Part shown: piece after piece, positions 61,063 through 64,000 of the stretch
Layout of the letters: each line of letters opens with the position of its first letter
How positions within the stretch are numbered: the stretch's first letter is position 1
Source of the DNA: Streptomyces sp. NBC_01476
GTDB taxonomy: Bacteria > Actinomycetota > Actinomycetes > Streptomycetales > Streptomycetaceae
Length of the DNA stretch: 64,000 nucleotides
Direction: 5' to 3'
Assembly: GCF_036227265.1 (NCBI RefSeq)
Contig: NZ_CP109446.1
Span: 6,961,001-7,025,000 of the forward strand
Translations under genes and position numbers: made by a program
The notes under the pieces: model-generated
What the model was told of the DNA's origin: nothing
Seen by the model: only the letters and a program-made list of their open reading frames with translations
The model's database searches: none

Positions 61063-64000
61063 ATGTCCAACGACCACACGTCCAATGACCCCAATGCGCC
61101 CTCCAGTCACGATGACGTCCACTGGGATCCGAACGCCGTCATCGAACTGGGTAATTCCCTGATCGCCTTTGGCGACCTGCTCGACGAGCAGTTGCTCGGG
61201 ATGACTCGCGCACAGTTCAGCCTGATCAACGGAGCATGGTCGGGCTCGGCCGCGCAGGCGATGTCGGCTGCGTTCGAGAATCAGTCGAACGGGTCGGATC
61301 CCCTGGGTGACTACGGGGTCGGTGGACAGGTCATCAAGGTCGTTGTGCAGTTCTGGGACACCGGGGAGGCCATCAATTACTTCGCCCTGCTGCGCAACGC
61401 GCAGGAGGCGACCCAGGCCAAGCAGCAACTCGCCAGTTTCATCGCGACGATCGTCGGATTCGTTCTCAGTGTTCTCGCCGCTTTCATCGGTCCGCTGATC
61501 GGTGCCATCGTCGCTGCGATCGCGAGAATTGCCGCCCTGCTCATCGAGATCGGAGGCGCGGTCGGTGCCGCGGTTTCCGAGGTGGCCAATTTCGTCACCG
61601 AGGCGGCCACCCTTATCGGCAGCGGGGTTTCCGCCGTGGCGGAAACGCTTCCCGACTGGGCCGTGACGATGGCGGGCATCGCGGGGGGTATCGTCCGGGC
61701 TGGAGCCGACATCACCTGGATCAGTGCCGCCAGCCTGGCGGCCGGCAATGCCGGGGCGGGCCTGCCGACCGACTGGAAGCACTTCAGTCCTGTGCCGACG
61801 ACAAAGGAGGGCTGGGGGGAATTCCTCGCCATGGGCGCCGTGCTCGCGCCGCTCACCTTGCTCGCTGTCAAGGGCATCAAGACCGGGGCCGACATCGTGA
61901 GCGGGGCCGGCCGTGGCGGCCCTGATGTGAACGGCCTCAACGTCCCGACGGTCGGTGCTCCGAAGGTCGATATCCCGACCAACTCAAGCGTTTCCAGCGC
62001 CGCTCGTCCCGGTGGCAGGATCCCGGGCGCGATCACGCCCGAGACCGCGCAGGTCGCCCCGCTGGGCAAGAACAACCTCACCACCGCGAACGTCACCCAC
62101 AACAACCTCAACGTCACGGACTCGGGCCCCGTCTCCCCCGTCACGAGCCGGTCCGGCGACATGAGTTCGGCGTCTTCCGTGTCGAGTCTGTCGACGAACA
62201 CCGGCCGCGGCGGACCGACGGTCGAACCCCAGGTGACGGGCAGGCCCGGTACCCCGGTCACCGAGGTCGGCACCCCGCGGCCGGAGACCACCAACCCGCA
62301 GGTGACGACCAGGTCCAGCGCCCCCGTGGGCGAGGTCGGCACCGCACGGCGGACGCCCACGGACCCGCAGGTGACGACGCGGTCGAATCCTCCGGTGGTG
62401 GAGCCGGGTAACGCGCGGGCGGTTCCTGTTGATCCGCAGGTGACGGGCAGGTCCAGTGCCCCGGTGACCGAGGTCGGCGGTGTGCGGCCGGAGGCTGCGG
62501 ACCCGCAGTCGGCAGGCACGTCGTCGGGTCGGGCTCACGGCGGCGCCAACCTTGACGCGCGGCCCGTTGAGAGCACACCTCAGACGTCGGCACCGTTGGG
62601 TGCGCCCGTCGATCCGGCACACGGACCCGCACAGCCGGTCCGGTCCGCTCCCGTCACCGGACACGCCGCTGAGACGGGGGCGCCGGGAGTCGGCACAACG
62701 GCGAGGCCCGTGCAGGCGGCTCCGCCCGGCACGACGGATGGCGGGAGCCAGCCGGCCGGCGGCCGGGCGTTCACCGCTGGGGATGCTCCGAGGGCGGACC
62801 TGTCGTCTCCGGCGCACGGCGACGGCGGCAGCGTCATCAACGGCCCCGGAGCCAACCTCAATGTCAGGCCCGCCGACAACGGCACCGCCGCGCCGGTGAC
62901 CTCTGCTCCGGCGGCGGCGCCGCACACCGTGACCCCCGGCTCCGTGGACCCGTCGCCGTCCAGCGCCGCACCGCACGACGTGACGGTCGGTCAAGGTGCG
63001 CCGGAGGTTCACTCCGGCACGCCGCCGACGACTGTCGACCCGGGGAACGCAGCGCCGAGGGAGGTCTCTTCGGCGGCGCCTGTGACGCCGAGTGACGTCG
63101 GTGGCGCGCATACGGTCCTGTCCGGCGCGGACACGAGGCCGTCGCTCGGCGACTCCGGTGCGCGTGCGGGCAGCAGTACGGCGGGGGACCATCCGGTCGT
63201 CGCCGACCCCACGGGTGCGAGCACGCGTCCGGCGACAACCGCGCCCATCGCGGATCCGAACGCGTCGGTCATGCACTCGTCGTCGCCGACCACCTCGTCG
63301 CCCGCCTCGCAACGCCCCGTCCTTGACGGGACCGCCGGGTCGAGGCCCGCGGAGCAGCACGCCGTGCCGGACGTGACCGCCGGTTCGAGGCCCGCGGACG
63401 TACGCGCCGTGCCGGAGGGCGTCGGCGGTTCGAGGCCCGCGGAGCAGCACGCCGTGCCGGACGTGACCGCCGGTTCGAGGCCGGCAGACGTACACGTCGT
63501 GCCGGAGGGCGTCGGCGGTTCGAGGCCCGCGGAGCAGCACGCCGTGCCGGGTGGCACGGGCGGGGCGAGGCCGGCAGACGTACACGCTGTGCCGGATGGT
63601 GTGACGGGGGCGAGGCCCGCGGAGCAGCACGAGTCCGCGCCCGCGGATGTGTCCGGTTCCGCGCACGGTGCGACGACGTCCCGTGTCACCGGTCCCGACG
63701 TGGCGTCCGCTTCGCGTGGTGACCACCCGGTCGGCTCCGAGGTGGCGCCGGACGCGGTCGTGAGGCCGACGGACGGGCGTGGGCCGACGTCCACGTCCGC
63801 TGGTACGGCTGCCGATACGGCCGGTACCGCGCATGGCGCGGACCTGTCCGGTCACCCGGGCTCCGACGTACATTCCTCCGGCGGCGCCCGCAATACCGAT
63901 CCCACGGCCCGGCCGGACGCCGGAACGAGCCCGGTGGATCCGTCCCGGCCGCTCACGCCCGGCTCCGACAGCGCGCCGCACGACGCCGCTACCCGGCCGG
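61063..64000 (+). CDS. Giant WXG-headed type VII substrate, N-terminal 979 codons
   Basis: ATG at 61,063, 14 bp after the preceding WXG100 gene; the frame is open to the window edge, so the C-terminus is missing. Residues 1-110 form a WXG100-type head (Trp59-Ser-Gly in INGAWSGSAAQAMSAAFENQ). A strongly hydrophobic segment follows at about 127-170 (FIATIVGFVLSVLAAFIGPL and on), then a helical region to about 300. The rest, at least 650 residues, is low-complexity Pro/Thr/Ala/Gly/Ser sequence with two families of about 20-residue repeats (near 62,218-62,500 and 63,340-63,632). The layout of WXG head, hydrophobic part and long variable stalk is that of ESX-exported polymorphic toxins, whose toxin lies at the far end, outside this window. 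Confidence 0.8.
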   Translation, partial: MSNDHTSNDPNAPSSHDDVHWDPNAVIELGNSLIAFGDLLDEQLLGMTRAQFSLINGAWSGSAAQAMSAAFENQSNGSDPLGDYGVGGQVIKVVVQFWDTGEAINYFALLRNAQEATQAKQQLASFIATIVGFVLSVLAAFIGPLIGAIVAAIARIAALLIEIGGAVGAAVSEVANFVTEAATLIGSGVSAVAETLPDWAVTMAGIAGGIVRAGADITWISAASLAAGNAGAGLPTDWKHFSPVPTTKEGWGEFLAMGAVLAPLTLLAVKGIKTGADIVSGAGRGGPDVNGLNVPTVGAPKVDIPTNSSVSSAARPGGRIPGAITPETAQVAPLGKNNLTTANVTHNNLNVTDSGPVSPVTSRSGDMSSASSVSSLSTNTGRGGPTVEPQVTGRPGTPVTEVGTPRPETTNPQVTTRSSAPVGEVGTARRTPTDPQVTTRSNPPVVEPGNARAVPVDPQVTGRSSAPVTEVGGVRPEAADPQSAGTSSGRAHGGANLDARPVESTPQTSAPLGAPVDPAHGPAQPVRSAPVTGHAAETGAPGVGTTARPVQAAPPGTTDGGSQPAGGRAFTAGDAPRADLSSPAHGDGGSVINGPGANLNVRPADNGTAAPVTSAPAAAPHTVTPGSVDPSPSSAAPHDVTVGQGAPEVHSGTPPTTVDPGNAAPREVSSAAPVTPSDVGGAHTVLSGADTRPSLGDSGARAGSSTAGDHPVVADPTGASTRPATTAPIADPNASVMHSSSPTTSSPASQRPVLDGTAGSRPAEQHAVPDVTAGSRPADVRAVPEGVGGSRPAEQHAVPDVTAGSRPADVHVVPEGVGGSRPAEQHAVPGGTGGARPADVHAVPDGVTGARPAEQHESAPADVSGSAHGATTSRVTGPDVASASRGDHPVGSEVAPDAVVRPTDGRGPTSTSAGTAADTAGTAHGADLSGHPGSDVHSSGGARNTDPTARPDAGTSPVDPSRPLTPGSDSAPHDAATRP
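62218..62500 (+). repeat. About 22-residue repeats in the giant protein, set 1
   Basis: Four degenerate coding units read EPQVTGRPGTPVTEVG, NPQVTTRSSAPVGEVG, DPQVTTRSNPPVVEPG and DPQVTGRSSAPVTEVG. Confidence 0.8.
63340..63632 (+). repeat. About 20-residue repeats in the giant protein, set 2
   Basis: Seven coding units alternate between SRPAEQHAVPDVTAG and SRPADVHAVPEGVGG types, so the true period is two units (about 120 bp). DNA identity between periods is high. Confidence 0.85.

Noticed and set aside
63340-63632. Regularly spaced repeats that could suggest a CRISPR array
   Set aside because: The repeats are in frame, encode a Pro/Ala/Val stalk and have no unique spacers; no cas genes are present.

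Overview
The window is high-GC actinomycete DNA, most likely from Streptomyces. The evidence is the GC-rich codon pattern, GTG starts, a pSAM2-like integrative element, LAL-type LuxR regulators and an actinobacterial type VII (ESX) secretion locus. It has three parts.

Part 1 (1-13,000) is a mobile island made of stacked integrative elements (AICEs) and their debris. A complete rep-xis-int operon and a GntR regulator lie at the left, remnants of a second element (DUF7848, XRE, Nudix) lie at 6,157-8,107, and a third integrase broken by an amber codon and an IS481 scar lies at 9,228-10,263. Between them sit two displaced C-terminal tips of polymorphic toxins, each with an immunity gene. Each tip begins exactly at the conserved pre-toxin codons (HTYYVLAG-TPVLVHN). 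Each is preceded, at an identical 113-bp distance, by a paired TGACGGCA repeat, and each immunity gene is followed by another copy of that repeat. This suggests that these integrases recombine inside the pre-toxin codons of a polymorphic toxin gene, giving it a new tip and orphaning the old one. It is the most unusual signal in the window. Degenerate genes and an IS110 element close the island.

Part 2 (14,500-31,200) holds an EcsC-family protein, a secreted GH78-type alpha-L-rhamnosidase with a LacI-type operator upstream, and a Ser/Thr kinase with an extracellular LamG domain. It also has a DUF4132 gene translationally coupled to a very large partner whose last 143 codons are cut off by two in-frame TGA codons, a lipoprotein, a LAL regulator, and fragments of an IS4 transposase and of a sigma factor.

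Part 3 (31,900-64,000) is a type VII secretion locus. It encodes a LysM/transglycosylase, three paralogous ESX-associated proteins (one with an ADP-ribosyltransferase-like C-terminus), a LamG membrane protein, a YbaB-like protein, EccC, two WXG100 proteins and EccD. It also encodes an EccA-like AAA+ ATPase fused to a beta-helix, a repeat protein ending in a WXG100-like domain, a further WXG100 protein, and the first 979 codons of a giant WXG-headed presumed substrate that runs off the right edge. EccB, EccE and mycosin are not in the window. A second LAL regulator, a sigma factor and a degenerate response regulator probably control the locus.
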